Origin: Nemertoderma westbladi
Lineage: Eukaryota > Xenacoelomorpha > Nemertodermatida > Nemertodermatidae
DNA length: 39,917 nucleotides
Assembly (NCBI GenBank): GCA_032718475.1
Contig: JAUCBJ010000301.1
Coordinates: 1 to 39,917, forward strand
Direction: 5' to 3'
Under the pieces are notes generated by a model that ran no database searches, was not told where the DNA came from, and saw only the letters and a list, made by a program, of their open reading frames with translations. A program made the translations under genes and the position numbers. This document shows, in pieces, positions 20,897-31,898 of the stretch. Numbering within the stretch: position 1 is the stretch's first letter; the number at the start of each line of letters is the position of its first letter.

Positions 20897-21803
20897 GAGA
20901 TGAAAGGTGTAAGTGCAGCAACTATAAAATTATTGAAATTTTACTAAAAATTATTGTAATTATGATAAGGAATTTAGGACCATACGAAGACAGTGGATAC
21001 GCGGTATAAATAAAAGAAACAACAACAGAATAATTATAAAAACGTTCGACACCAATAAAATCTATATTTTATGAACTGTATTTATTTCTATTGTCTTACT
21101 AAAAATATTATTTACTGTAATTTAACTTATTTACTTAATATGAGTGCGGGTGACTTAGCACTCGGCGTTCACTTTCCACATAGAAATACAGGCAGTTTGC
21201 CGGGCAGAACAATGTCGAAAGTGAGAATATTTTAATATTATAAAGGGATGAGAGATTAATTGCCCTAATGTGGAAACCTTGACCTTGTGCTGATTGAATT
21301 CAGCGATCTTACTACTGCGCTACTCTCTAGCTACCGTTAAGCCTGCTAACCCACTTTAAGTTTAAGTTTAATGTTTCCTCAGAACAAGCACCCAAAAAAC
21401 AAAAAATGTTATGACAAAGGAACATGCGTAGCCTTACCATATTCCTATAAGAGGAGGAAACCCGGAGAACTGGTGTGATACGGGTGATGCAGGCGTATGG
21501 AGTACGATATAGCTGGGATTAAACTATTAATTTGTTTACCTTTACTGTAGATTGTCATGATAAATTTCTAACTGAGAGAATGTACTGAGATATATACCTT
21601 ATGGGATACTGAATACTCATGAGATTAGGAGCGCAAAACATTTAAGAAGTGAGATATAAAAGATGATTGAAAAATTAAATAATTTTTCAAACTTTGCATT
21701 ATAAGAAATTTCCAAATTCAAAAATTTTCTTGCCAAAAATTTGTTAAAAACAAAAAGATAGAAAATAGTTATTATTAACACGACCCAGAAAGAAGATTGA
21801 TTT
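20897..21803. other. intergenic DNA with repeat pieces
   Basis: No gene seen. At 20970-21001 a diverged copy of the sequence just left of the copia insertion recurs (TTAGGACCA ... AGTGGATAC). A tRNA-like SINE head lies at 21266-21335. The segment 21660-21803 is probably the 3' untranslated part of the LINE that follows. Confidence 0.4.
21266..21335 (-). repeat. tRNA-like SINE head, degenerate
   Basis: On the minus strand GGTAGCTAGAGAGTAGCGCAG resembles the start and A box of a tRNA, and ACAAGGTCAAGGTTTCCA resembles a decayed B box about 40 bases on. The spacing fits a tRNA-derived SINE rather than a working tRNA. Confidence 0.35.
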
Positions 21804-23016
21804 TTACTTGTTTTTTGAAATGCATCTTATTACTGCTATCACGGATATCTCTCGAGAGGGAATTCCAGAGAAGAGGGCCCTGCATTGAAAGGGACTGATG
21901 CCGGACTTCAGTGTGCGTACTGGGTAAATGAAAAGACCAGCGGAGGCAGAGCGAGTATTGTATGTGTGAACAGATGATGCTTTAGTGAATAAGTGAGAAA
22001 GAGGTTGAGAAGGATTGTGGTGAATTTCATACATTAGTAAGAGGACCTGGTATTTATACAGACAATCTAGTGGTAAAATGCGTAGCTGCTGATAAATAGG
22101 AAAAGATAAGGACTGATAGTGGCTGAAGGTAATACATCGGACAATTTTATTGAGTTTAGTTTTGAGGGGACGAGTTATAGATTTGAATGTATTTCCCCAT
22201 ACTATCAACCCGTAAAATATATAGGGGTAGACTAACGTATAGAATAGAGTTCGCATTATATGAGCTGGGACAATATGGCGTAGTTTATAGAATAATCCTC
22301 CACTCTTGGATATTTTTTTCAGAATATGGCTGGTGTGTTCCCTATATGATAAATTGGAATCTATTAATATACCTAGATATTTGGATGTTGTTGTGGATCT
22401 AATTGTTTTGTTATTAATGATTATCGGTGGTGGCGGTATTTCTGACTTTGATTTTGAGAATATTGTGTATTGTATATTCAGACTTGTCAGTATTTAGAGT
22501 TAGTTTGTTTTCAGTTAGCCATTCGGATAACAGTTTGAGTTCAGAATTCATATAGTCGATTAGTGGAGAGATATTTCGATTGTTGGACATCAGTGAAGTG
22601 TCATCGGCAAATAAGGTTACTAATAGGGATGTGCAGTTTGGGAGGTCATTGATGTACAGTAGAAATAAAATCGGCCCGAGGACCGAACCCTGTGGGATAC
22701 CACAGATTATAGACCTAGAGGATGATAAAACATTATCTACTGAAACGAATTGTTGTCTATTACATAGATAACTAGAAATGAGTGCTAGAGGACTTCCGCG
22801 GATACCATATATTGGGAGCTTCTTTAATAGAATCGAATGGTCGAGGGTATCAAACGCCTTTTTTAGGTCTAGATACAGTACAGTCGCAAGTCGGTGGTCA
22901 TCAAGGACTTCCCTAAGGGACTCGACGATATTTATAATGGCAAAAGACGTTGTATAATTTTTACGAAAACCAAACTGGTTGGGTGAAATAATTTTGAATT
23001 TTTTTAGATAAGATAT
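21804..23016 (-). pseudogene. 5'-truncated LINE reverse transcriptase (Jockey/CR1 type)
   Basis: Read down the minus strand from 23016 the frame gives, in order, NQFGFRKNYTT, the motif A region LDLKKAFDTLDH, GIPQGSVLGPILFLLYIND (motif B region), and LFADDTSL with the catalytic FADD pair. After a one-base frameshift near 22450 come YLGILIDSNLS and the C-terminal connection region ending at 21804. This is the RT and C-terminal part of a non-LTR retrotransposon. The FADD and GxPQGS motifs and the YLGI / LLLMYEIHH tail are typical of the Jockey superclade (CR1, L2, Rex1, Crack), and I cannot choose among these. The endonuclease and the start of RT are missing because the sequence ends abruptly at the LTR-like piece at 23017. 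Confidence 0.88.
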
Positions 23017-23606
23017 TGTTCGCGCTTTTAGACCTTTAGCAGTTTAACCTGCCAATTTTAGTTTTCCTTTTGTTTATAAATCGACTTTAGCCTATATCAA
23101 TTATTTAATGTACTGAAGTTACATCAGCCGAAGCCAGTCTGTGCGCGATCATTCACCCACAGTTAAGGGAGACTGGATTCGGGTGCTTTGATAGTGATTG
23201 CAGTGTAGACCTACTGTATTATTCGATTGATCGTTACTATATAATCTCTGACAAATATATTTACTTTCGGGGAAATATTAACAGTTCCTTTAGGACGTTG
23301 CGCTTTAAGTATAAAAACAGAGTTATGACTTATACTAATCACAATTAGATGGCCATAGAGTTTCGTAAAAAGCGCATTCTTTAGGAGATGCTTTATTAAC
23401 CTTCACACTACTTCACACGACTTCACACTACTTCACACTACTTCGCACTGATCTGCCGACCGTCACTGAATTTGATCATATATAAGGAGGATAGCAACTG
23501 ACACATGTAGGGATTATGAAATAGCATTTAATTCACACAAAAAACCACTATAATGTAAGTTGCAGTTGCTACCACTCTCTTTACCCTCTTTATAACCACT
23601 CTCTAC
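23017..23606 (-). repeat. diverged BEL-type LTR piece
   Basis: Starts TGTTCGCGCTTTTAGACC and follows the BEL LTRs at 3547 and 14110 block by block for about 590 bp: the CAGTTTAACC core, TGTGCGCGATCATTCACCC, ATATAATCTCTGACAA, TTCGGGG, and CACTGATCTGCCGA. There are many substitutions and indels. A local CTTCACAC tandem sits at 23400-23440. It is closer to the fragment at 1-136 than to the young BEL LTRs. The right edge could be the CTACA at 23606, but no target duplication supports this, so the piece may be truncated. Confidence 0.7.
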
Positions 23607-23613
23607 AATGAAA

Positions 23614-23690
23614 GGGTAGTGTATATTAACCATGAACCATCGTCAGACTACCAACCCGGAGGTCACCAGTTCGATCCCACCTGGACGTCA
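23614..23690 (+). repeat. tRNA-derived SINE head
   Basis: AGTGTATATTAACC resembles an A box, and CACCAGTTCGATCCCACC contains a good B box (GTTCGATCC) at a tRNA-like distance. Flanking bases do not form a clear acceptor stem, and the sequence runs on into an AT-rich tail, so a SINE is more likely than a tRNA gene. Confidence 0.5.
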
Positions 23691-23957
23691 TTGCCGACTT
23701 TGCAAAAGCTGTGCCCAACAAAAAGTTATAATTACTAAAGCCACTCATTCACCCATAAAACCAATAATAAATTGTAAATAATATGTATTTAATTTGATAT
23801 AATGTAAAGAATTCTCATTTTCAGAATTGTGTTGGTATGTCAAATGATAAAAAATAAAGTTGGTAAATCAAATGATAAAAAAATAAAAAAATTACATGAT
23901 TAGATAATCGGAATGAAAATAAAAAAACTTTAAATATATTTACAATTAATCAATCAT

Positions 23958-24088
23958 TACTACTACTACTACTACTACTGGGATCGGCATGCTGCATTGC
24001 AGCTGCATTTTTAAGAAAGCTGCCCCGGCTTGTCGACCAAATTGCGCCGCCACAACTCCCTATCACCCATGAAATTTACTAGATCATC
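23958..24088 (-). mobile_element. 3' end fragment of RTE-type LINE (family A)
   Basis: About 85% identical to the 3' end of the LINE at 28139, beginning with a (TAC)n microsatellite (23958-23979) and GGATCGGCATGCTGCATTGC. Homology stops near 24088, so this is a strongly 5'-truncated copy of about 130 bp, the usual result of incomplete target-primed reverse transcription. Confidence 0.85.
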
Positions 24089-25076
24089 GCTATTGGGGAA
24101 ATGGTTCATCGAAATGACTAATTAATTATTATATTGTTTAATGTTACTGTTGGTGCATTACTATTTGGTTTCACTCGTATTTGTTAATCATTGACCAATT
24201 AATATCGCCGAGCCATTAAAAAAAATTTCTATAAAAAAAAAAAAATTAAAAACAATTTAATTTGCCACATTTACCACCGTACAGCCACTTTTTATTGCTA
24301 TGATTTTTCATTATGTTTATTTGGCCAATCAAGAGAAATGTAAAGTCTTAAAAATTCATATATTCTAATAGCCTTTACGAAGTTTCTATCAATATTTGAG
24401 GGTCGAGTTAACGGGAACCTTACATCACAAGAAGATTTCCAATGAACATTAGGGACCAATTTTGATGGTTAATGCTTATTGATACTGTAGTAAGTTTTAT
24501 TGTTGCGATGGCCGCTATTGGCCTTGAACACTTACATAAATAAATCAATATAAAATCCACAGGCGATCATTGGCACCTGCTCAAATCATGACAATCATAG
24601 AGTTTTTCAAAAGGGTAATGTACCACCAGGACTTACGTTAACCAATACAGGCCAACCTTATATTGTTTTGTTTCGTTTAGTATATACTATTATGAATGTT
24701 GCCTACATACATAATGTATGGCCTTCTTGAATTGAACACTGTCAAGCAGTTTCAACTCAGTTATTGTTACATATAAACTTGTAGGTAGTTATTTATTCTC
24801 CTATACGATTACTTAATTTTAATCGTTCAATTTGGTCCGGTAGGCAATATGTCTTTTTTTCACTGAACCTTGCATTGTAGTTTAGGTCTATATAGTAAAT
24901 GTTTCGGGTGATTTTGGTAAAGTAGGAAATTATATTGTGATCAATAATCCGACTGGTGCCCAGTTTGTACCATTTATGATTTCGTTTAATTTGTAATTTA
25001 AAAAATTTCCACAGGAACAATTCATCCCATTGCTTCCATATATTTTAGTAATAAATTTACTGTTGCAAATTAACAA

Positions 25077-25286
25077 ATGGTAAATGTTTCCCTTACAATT
25101 AAACTTACATCACCGGAATACCAATCTTATATGGCACTCTTCTATGACAATTTTAATTTCAGTCACACCGCACATATTTTTGCTGGAGACGATTATGTAA
25201 AGTTTGTTATTGAATGTATACCGCTGGAAGTTGAATTTGATACGCCAATTACAATAATTGTGAAATGGTTTTTTTTATTGCTTTAA
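25077..25286 (+). other. short ORF, unrecognised
   Basis: 69 codons. The product has alternating hydrophobic residues, as in a beta-sandwich (FAGDDYVKFVIECIPLEVEF). The pattern faintly recalls the C-terminal half of zona-pellucida domains, but with one cysteine and no other motif. A stop codon two codons before the ATG rules out an upstream extension in frame, and no good donor follows. Probably chance, or a decayed exon. Confidence 0.15.
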
Positions 25287-26379
25287 AATTGATTTAACTA
25301 TACAAAACTTCATTATCGTTACGATTGAAACCGAGGCTGTTCCAATTTGAGTAATAGTGAGTAAAAACGTTCTGGAACACACCCCTCCTGTGGGATTGAA
25401 AATCGTAGTTATTTTGCATATAAGTTATTATTAACTGGCGAATGATTTGGTCACTTTTACGAAAAGTCTGAATGATTTCAGTTTGGCATTTTAGTCGGAT
25501 TATTAATGGCAACAATATTACCTACCCGAATCAGTTAAATCAATTACTATATACATATATATACAAGGTACAGTATATTGCAATATCTGCCCTACTAATG
25601 CCCCACATAATTTCAGCTGTATAGGTACATTCTACATCGGTAAATTTAAAATGTTTTAAAGATGTATTTTAGTTAGCTATAGAGGCCTACTGACTAAAAA
25701 TCGGAAAAATAATGGGCATTATTGATATGCCCCAGTCCCGGTAATAAACAATGATTTGTATTGCACTAATCGGTTTTCCAGTGTATATCAAGATTTATGC
25801 ATCTTGGGCAGATATTGATATAGGAAAAATTTGTACATATAGAGCTATGATTAATAATTTTAATGTAAACGGTGTTCTCAAATTGTTTTGGTTATGAAAA
25901 CCTAGCACTATAGGTGGCTCTATTCCCTTAATAGGTATCACCTACCTACTGTACCTTAAATGGTTGTTAAGGAAATTAAATTTTTGCGAATTGAAGGTCA
26001 CATCTCAAAATTACGCCAGAAGTAACGCCCCTAATGAAATTGGTGTTCAGCATGCACTAATTGAGGGCAAATAAGAAAATCAGAAATAGTCAAAATATAA
26101 TATAAAAACCCACGACATTATCCATCTCTCAGTGGACTTATCATGACTTATGTCACTTATGAAAAGATATTATGTGTTTCAAAAATACTATTATTCATCT
26201 TCATTGACAATATACAAGGTAAGTTCATAAGAACGTAATTTAATACTAAACATTCAATCGTAAATTACCATTTACGTAAATTCCGTATCACTAAATTACA
26301 AATTAACATAAATTGACTAATGTAATCTGTGCTCATTGTTTATGCATCCTAACGTTAATGGGTACAGAAACAATTATAT

Positions 26380-26850
26380 TTACCGCGGGGGTGTGACAAG
26401 GGGGAATCCCACTAGCTATGCTGTTTTATGCTGCAGGATTCTCTATATTATCCCCCACCCCTGTATCCTCAGTAGCGGGAAACCTCATCAACCCCGTCAA
26501 TTGTACATGCTGATGTTTAGTCCAGCTCTTGGTTATGAAGCGTCGAAGTCTTACCTCGTGGTCGCCCCAGAGTTCATGGATGACGGCTGGTGGGTATTCC
26601 AAGGCCTCTAGTAAACATCGTTTCGGGGTATCGTTTCCTCGGTGGGTTTGGATGAAGAGAGCCGAGAATTCGTGGGTGCAAAGGTAGCTGCATGGTTGTT
26701 GCAGTAGACAGGGTGACGGAAATGACAGAGACCCTGCCTCACGCCGCTTCTCTGCGATGGTATGCTCTCTCCATCGTGAATTGGAATATGTACAGCGGGT
26801 CATCCCCGAGTGCTGGGACGAGTCGTGCACCCTAGAAGATATGCACCCTA
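26380..26850. other. G+C-rich island with open frames
   Basis: This block is much richer in G+C than the surrounding DNA. A 134-codon minus-strand frame (26830-26426) encodes, among others, PPAVIHELWGDHEVRLRRF; a 91-codon plus-strand frame overlaps it. I recognise neither. Compositional contrast suggests an old transposon or gene fragment rather than a host exon. Confidence 0.3.
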
Positions 26851-27295
26851 GAAGTAATTATCTCATTTTGATTGTATTTCGTGATATCGGTTCTTTACTT
26901 ATGTTATGTTATTTGTTAGGTTATTGTAGCATGCATGTGATTGCTTTTGGAACATCTTAATTATGCAAACAAACCAGCAAAGGGGGCGCGAAAATTGCGT
27001 GGTCAAAATTTGGAGGAGAAATTTTGAAAATTGTAATTATCCAAAAAATTATTATCCTGATAAAAACGTATCGATTGTACCGTACCGTGCCGTCTCACAA
27101 AACGTGCCCAAATCGCCATATAATATATTAACAAGGAACCATAAAAACATTATGGTGAAGAAGAAAGAGTGCCTTATCTTAAGGAAAATAATGCAGCTGC
27201 TTTGAATATAGAGAGACCGCGCTATGCCTCTCTAACGAACTAATATTTTTCGATAATTCCTAACGAAAATATCAAAATATTTATTTATTTTTCAG

Positions 27296-27952
27296 GTTGT
27301 TCTAATCCAATCAGTGATAGCCTAGTCGCCCATTGGCCACTCAATTATGAATATGCGGGTAACGATAGGCTAGGGAATCTAAATGGAGTTATCCATAACA
27401 ATCTAGTGTACGGAGCGGGGCCAGTAGGCATTGAAAGCCATGCATTTGATTTCCACAATGGGTATATTAACATCAGCCACAATGGAGAACTAAATACAGA
27501 GACATTCACGATTACTGCCTTTATCAAAATGGTGAATGGCAAATCACCAATTCTTAGCTATTTCTCTGGTGTTGATGTAATTTCATCATTTTTCAGGGTT
27601 GAGAATTCAGGGCAATTGAGAATGGGCGAAATAATGGACACTGCTATTGCAGCGGACAGGTGGTACTTCGTAGCTGCTGGGGTCAATAAAATGTATCAAA
27701 CGAGATTTATATATAGTCGTCTTGTTGGAGTTTTCCTGTCTGACTACAACATTAATGAGTTCAGTGGTGTTGATACAACTCGGCCAGTAGGAGATGCTGG
27801 GGATTTACTCCTAGGGCATCGTATCGACAGTAGCGGAAGGCTTCACGACTTTGAGGGATTCATCTCCAACATTCGGTATTACAATTGTTTTCTGGACGTC
27901 GACAATCTGGAAACAATCTACGATGAATCAATGGCTCCTCAACTATCAACAG
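27296..27952 (+). CDS. laminin-G-like domain exon 1 of partial gene
   Basis: A 657-bp internal exon between TTTATTTTTCAG|GTTGTTC and CAACAG|GTATTT. It enters with two bases of a split codon and leaves with one, so it is a symmetrical phase-1 exon and can be joined to the next without a shift. It encodes one complete domain of ~219 residues of the laminin-G-3 / concanavalin-like jelly-roll type: AHWPL near the start, FDFHNGYINISHNG, TETFTITAFIK, then GFISNIRYYNC near the end. The Cys at position 2 and the Cys of RYYNC recur in all three exons and probably form a disulphide, so the protein is likely extracellular. Such domains bind carbohydrate or protein ligands; the ligand is unknown. It is the most diverged of the three exons. 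Confidence 0.85.
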
Positions 27953-28126
27953 GTATTTAAAACAGTACGAAATTATGTGCCTAGATATTCCGTTGTGTGT
28001 TTTGTCACTCTCCCTAAGATATTAGTTAATCTCCAACTCAGATAATTCTGATTTACTAACTGACTAATGGTCTGTAATGTAATTGCAATGTGTAATAGCC
28101 TTTGTAGTGCTCTGTGAAAGACATTT

Positions 28127-28138
28127 GCTTTCAAAGGT
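28127..28138. other. RTE target-site duplication, left copy
   Basis: CTTTCAAAGGTC, immediately before the (TAC)n end of the LINE; identical to 31899-31910. Confidence 0.85.
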
Positions 28139-31100
28139 CTACTACTACTAGGATCGGCATGCTGCATTGCAGCTGCATTTTTAAGAATGCTGTGCCGGCT
28201 TGTCAACAAAATTGCACCGCCACAACTCCCTATCACCCATGACATTTGCTAGATCATCCGCATCTTTAAGGCCAGTGTCCTTTAAGATGCGTCTCAAGAA
28301 AGTAATGGGCTGTCCACCATGCTTATTCACTCCATGAGGCTGCCAAAGTACAAGATTATGCACTGGCTGGTCCTCACGGCGAAAGCAATGTCCTGCAAAG
28401 CGGAGGCGATTTTGTTCTAGTGTCAAGCTTGGGGGAACCAATGAGACACCTCCAATGTTATATAGTGTCTGGTTGGAGATGTGTGCATTGTACTTGACAC
28501 AATGAACCCGGCGTAGCATTCTTGTGAATGTGCCATCCAGAGATTTGGTGTCCTCAGCAGTTAGAGCCCAGCATGGACTCCCGTAGAGGAGTACTGGAAC
28601 TACTGCTGCTCTAAATAATCGGACCTTAAGTTTCCGATTAATTCTCGGTGACTTCCAAATCCTGGAAAGCCTATTCAAGGCTGCCCATGCCTTTCCCTTA
28701 CGTATTCGAAGGTCCTCACCTGACTTCCGGATCCATGATCCCAGGTAACAGAAGTCGTCCACATGCTCAAGCATACCATCCTTTGAGCTTATGCTCATCC
28801 GATCAGAGACTTGCTGAGGACTTTCAAAGTTAACTGTCAGAATTTTGGTCTTTCTGGAGTTAATAAAAAGACCAACACTAGAAGCAGCATGTTCTAATGA
28901 GCTGAGGAGCCGTTGGGCTCCCTCTAATGATTCTGAGAGTACTCCTAAGTCATCAGCAAAGTCTAGATCAGTTAGGTACTTGGCAGGATTTCCTCGACTT
29001 CTGGAGCCAGTAGGTGGAGTTAACATCACCCCATCATAATTATAATGATCTAAGGACATGCGTAGAACATAGTCAACCACAATAATGAACAAGAATGGTG
29101 CAAGTGTGTCTCCTTGGAGGACGCCCCATAACACTTCAAATGGTTCTGTGTCACCGTCAACAGTAGACACAAATGTTGTCGAACCATCGTATACTGATCT
29201 GATTGCTGCAATAATTTCATCAGGAATCCCATATAATGAAAGTATGCTGAACATACGTGAGCGAGAGACTGAATCAAAGGCCTTGAAGAAGTCAACAAAG
29301 ATAACAGCCAGATGCCTGTCTTTCTTTTTTGATAACTCTTCAATTATCCTTCTAAGTGCCAAAATGGGCTCCATGGTCCCACGACCTTTACGGAACCCAT
29401 TCTGATTTCCACGGAGCAGTCTCTCAATGGGATCCCTGATGCGATTTAATAGAATCCTATTGTATAGCTTTGCAGCAATCGAGATCAATGAGATTCCCCG
29501 AAAAGAACCATAGAGTGTTAGGTTGCCCTTCTTGGGAACTGGCACCAACTTATTTGTTTTCATTTCTTGTGGGACTCTTGTTGTTCGGTACATGTCTACT
29601 ATGATGGGATAGATGAGCTTTAAACACTCAGGTATTTTAAAGACCTCAGGGGGAACACCATCTACTCCACTGGCACGATTGGTCTTAATGCTCTTTGCAG
29701 CAGCCTTCACTTCTGCAAAGGAGATATCACCAATGGGAATATCTGGGAGTACAGACTCAGACACTTTTACTTCTATAAAGTTATCAGGCAATACCCTGTC
29801 ATTATTGAGGAGCTTTTCAAAGTGGGCTTTCCAACCATTGAGGCGATCGGCTGGTGATTCAGCCTTAACCTTGGTGGTTGGTTGGCTTTTCCGCCCAGTT
29901 ATCAGATTGATCGATTTCCATGCCTGGGATGATTGCCTGCTGTCGTCAGCATCATTGATGGCATCAACCTGTTGGTTTATTAGCTCCTGTAGATTAGCAG
30001 AGTACTGCCTGTTCAGGGACCTAGATGCAGCCTTAACTGCATTCTTGGCCGCTGTAGTCTGTTTGAGTCGGGATTCTTTCTGCGCCTTATGAAGGTCATT
30101 TCGGCATTTCTGAATTTTGTTGTCAGTCCAGGGGGCCCTTTTCCTGTTTCGAGGGTATACAGGAACTGTTTCTGCAGCTGCTAACTTAACTGCTTCTGTA
30201 AAGGCAGTATAGCCCTCACAGTGATCTGCCGCCTCAGAGGCAAGAGCCTCATACCTGTTGCTCAGCTGTAGTGTGAAGCTGGATCTCACACTTGGCTGTT
30301 GCAACAAAGAGGACCAGTCATGTCGCGGCAAGGCAGATTTCGTTGTTCTGGTAGCACGCAGACTCAGTCTTACCTTGGCCACAATAAGGCGGTGATCACT
30401 GGAGAAGGGTCGAAGTGTAAATGCATTACAGTCTTGTATAAAGCTCCTGTATTTCCTACGAAACAGAATATGGTCTATCTGGGACTTGTGACCACTGGGT
30501 CCACTATGAGTCCATAGCTTTCCAGTTCGCTTCTTGAACTGGGTTCCAGCCGAAAACAATCCATTTCCAGAGATAAAATCCTGAAGATGGACAGAATTTC
30601 GGTTAACACTATTGCTATAGACCCAGGGCGATGTAGGTGATTGATGCAGACTTGCATTAAAGTCTCCCAGGAATGTTAAGAATGCATGCTGATCCACTCC
30701 ATCAGTAGCTGCTTGTAGATTGTGGTAGAAATTTTCCACCTCCTCTACAGGGGCAACAATAGTTGGAGAGTAGCACACAATCAGAACCACCTTAGGAAAC
30801 TTCTTAGCCAGTCTTCCAGAACATGAGAAGTGGCAACGGATGATGCGGTTAGAGATTTGGTCTATTTTGTCCAATGCTGCATGTGCAGTTGGATTCATCA
30901 ATAGACCAATTCCACCATTGCCACTATCATCTGCTGACGCGAGGGCGAGTCGCCAACCACCCCCCATGTCCTTAATCAGAACCTCATCAGTCTGTCCAGT
31001 CTGCATTCGGTGCTCTTGAACACCCACTGCGCTAAGAGAAAGCTTATCTGCCAAGGCAGTCAGCTCACCTTGTCGCATTGGGGACCCGAGTGTTAGGGTG

Positions 31101-31898
31101 TTTACTGACGCTAGTCTTGTGACTTGCCTCAGATTCACCAATGGCTTTGTTGGTCGGGGTGGAACATGAGAGTAGCCTCCAACTCCAGAATCCCTCTCCC
31201 CATCACAATCTGGCCTTCCTGGTGACCCAGGGTTTGGGCCAGAAAGGTCATCAGGAAAGGGACTCAAAGAATTGTTGGCTGCTCTCTCTCCAGTAGGGGG
31301 TGAGACAGGCAGCCGGTCAGGAGTTAACTGACGCCTGTGAGGCCGATTGTGTCCGGTAATTCCACTGGCCTCTAGTGGCCGGACCTCCGCATTGCTAATG
31401 TAATCCATAGTGGTGGTTGGGGGGTGCTTTTTTGCCGAGTCAGCTCTCGGGGCAAATACCACACCCTGGTTTGCCATTCCACAGGGTGGGTGTCGCAATG
31501 GAGTCAGATATGAGGCCCATCACCCATATCTACTCTGGCGCACATGACCCACCATTGGCTGTTGCAGCTCATCTGCTGGGTCATGCCCTGTACCCTTGCT
31601 GCCAGGTGCAGGTCGCAGTGAAGTGCTCTCAGAGTGGACATGAGAACACTCTACTCCTGACCAGCCATTGGTAGATCACCATCTGCCTGGTCAGGCCATA
31701 TACCCCTGCAGCCAAGTATATGGGTCCTTAATCCAGGACCAAGGGCGTCCTTATCCCAGAACGAAGGGGGTCCTAGTTACAGGACCAGATTTGCCCTAGT
31801 AAGAGGGTCTATGCAGCTACAGGTGGCACCTCCTTTATGCTGCATGGAGGTGGCAAGTTTTCTTGATCAATGACCTAGAATACTTGACCTGACCTGAC
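28139..31898 (-). mobile_element. RTE-type LINE, apparently full length (family A)
   Basis: The 3760-bp non-LTR retrotransposon reads on the minus strand. The 5' end (31898) opens with GTCAGGTCAGGTC repeats, then a ~400-bp leader with AGGACC and TGGTCAGG repeats, one long ORF, a short 3' untranslated part and a (TAG)n tail. It is flanked by a perfect 12-bp duplication. The complete ORF, tail and duplication suggest a recent insertion that kept its 5' end. It lies antisense within the intron between lectin-domain exons 1 and 2. Relatives in this window are the fragments at 23958-24088 and 39609-39917. Confidence 0.92.
28181..31498 (-). CDS. RTE-type LINE endonuclease-reverse transcriptase
   Basis: One open frame of 1105 codons. 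Residues 1-120 are a Pro/Ser-rich leader with no known fold. An APE-type endonuclease covers ~128-385, with its metal-binding and catalytic signatures VGVQEHRM, LGDFNA, IDHILF and FSSDHRLIV. The reverse transcriptase covers ~600-890, with ASGVDGVPPEVF, VDFFKAFDSVSR (motif A), GVLQGDTLAPFLF (motif B) and LDFADDLG (catalytic FADD). The C-terminal region has YLGSWIRKSGEDLRIRKGKA and LFRAAVVPVLLYG, typical of RTE-group elements (RTE, RTE-X, Proto2); I cannot pick the clade. The protein would nick target DNA and copy its own RNA there. No inactivating change is visible. The start is the first ATG, but the one 30 codons in is also possible. Confidence 0.92.
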   Translation of the reverse strand: MRHPPCGMANQGVVFAPRADSAKKHPPTTTMDYISNAEVRPLEASGITGHNRPHRRQLTPDRLPVSPPTGERAANNSLSPFPDDLSGPNPGSPGRPDCDGERDSGVGGYSHVPPRPTKPLVNLRQVTRLASVNTLTLGSPMRQGELTALADKLSLSAVGVQEHRMQTGQTDEVLIKDMGGGWRLALASADDSGNGGIGLLMNPTAHAALDKIDQISNRIIRCHFSCSGRLAKKFPKVVLIVCYSPTIVAPVEEVENFYHNLQAATDGVDQHAFLTFLGDFNASLHQSPTSPWVYSNSVNRNSVHLQDFISGNGLFSAGTQFKKRTGKLWTHSGPSGHKSQIDHILFRRKYRSFIQDCNAFTLRPFSSDHRLIVAKVRLSLRATRTTKSALPRHDWSSLLQQPSVRSSFTLQLSNRYEALASEAADHCEGYTAFTEAVKLAAAETVPVYPRNRKRAPWTDNKIQKCRNDLHKAQKESRLKQTTAAKNAVKAASRSLNRQYSANLQELINQQVDAINDADDSRQSSQAWKSINLITGRKSQPTTKVKAESPADRLNGWKAHFEKLLNNDRVLPDNFIEVKVSESVLPDIPIGDISFAEVKAAAKSIKTNRASGVDGVPPEVFKIPECLKLIYPIIVDMYRTTRVPQEMKTNKLVPVPKKGNLTLYGSFRGISLISIAAKLYNRILLNRIRDPIERLLRGNQNGFRKGRGTMEPILALRRIIEELSKKKDRHLAVIFVDFFKAFDSVSRSRMFSILSLYGIPDEIIAAIRSVYDGSTTFVSTVDGDTEPFEVLWGVLQGDTLAPFLFIIVVDYVLRMSLDHYNYDGVMLTPPTGSRSRGNPAKYLTDLDFADDLGVLSESLEGAQRLLSSLEHAASSVGLFINSRKTKILTVNFESPQQVSDRMSISSKDGMLEHVDDFCYLGSWIRKSGEDLRIRKGKAWAALNRLSRIWKSPRINRKLKVRLFRAAVVPVLLYGSPCWALTAEDTKSLDGTFTRMLRRVHCVKYNAHISNQTLYNIGGVSLVPPSLTLEQNRLRFAGHCFRREDQPVHNLVLWQPHGVNKHGGQPITFLRRILKDTGLKDADDLANVMGDRELWRCNFVDKPAQHS

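Larger units (their letters stand above)
24089..27295 (+). other. non-coding DNA upstream of first lectin exon
   Basis: Mostly AT-rich with no convincing exon. It may be intergenic or intronic to the laminin-G-like gene. It includes poly-A/T runs at 24215-24250, a 69-codon ORF of unknown meaning at 25077, and a G+C-rich island at 26380-26850. The 3' end carries the TTATTTATTTTTCAG splice acceptor of the exon at 27296. Confidence 0.5.

Noticed and set aside
23641-23690. Functional tRNA gene
   Set aside because: Only the B box is good. The acceptor stem does not pair and the A box is weak, so a SINE head fits better.
23957-23979. CRISPR-like or regulatory triplet array
   Set aside because: It is a simple (TAC)n microsatellite that forms the 3' tail of a LINE fragment.
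26963-27205. 80-codon plus-strand ORF upstream of the first lectin exon
   Set aside because: Low-complexity basic product, no homology, and no splice sites linking it to the exon at 27296.
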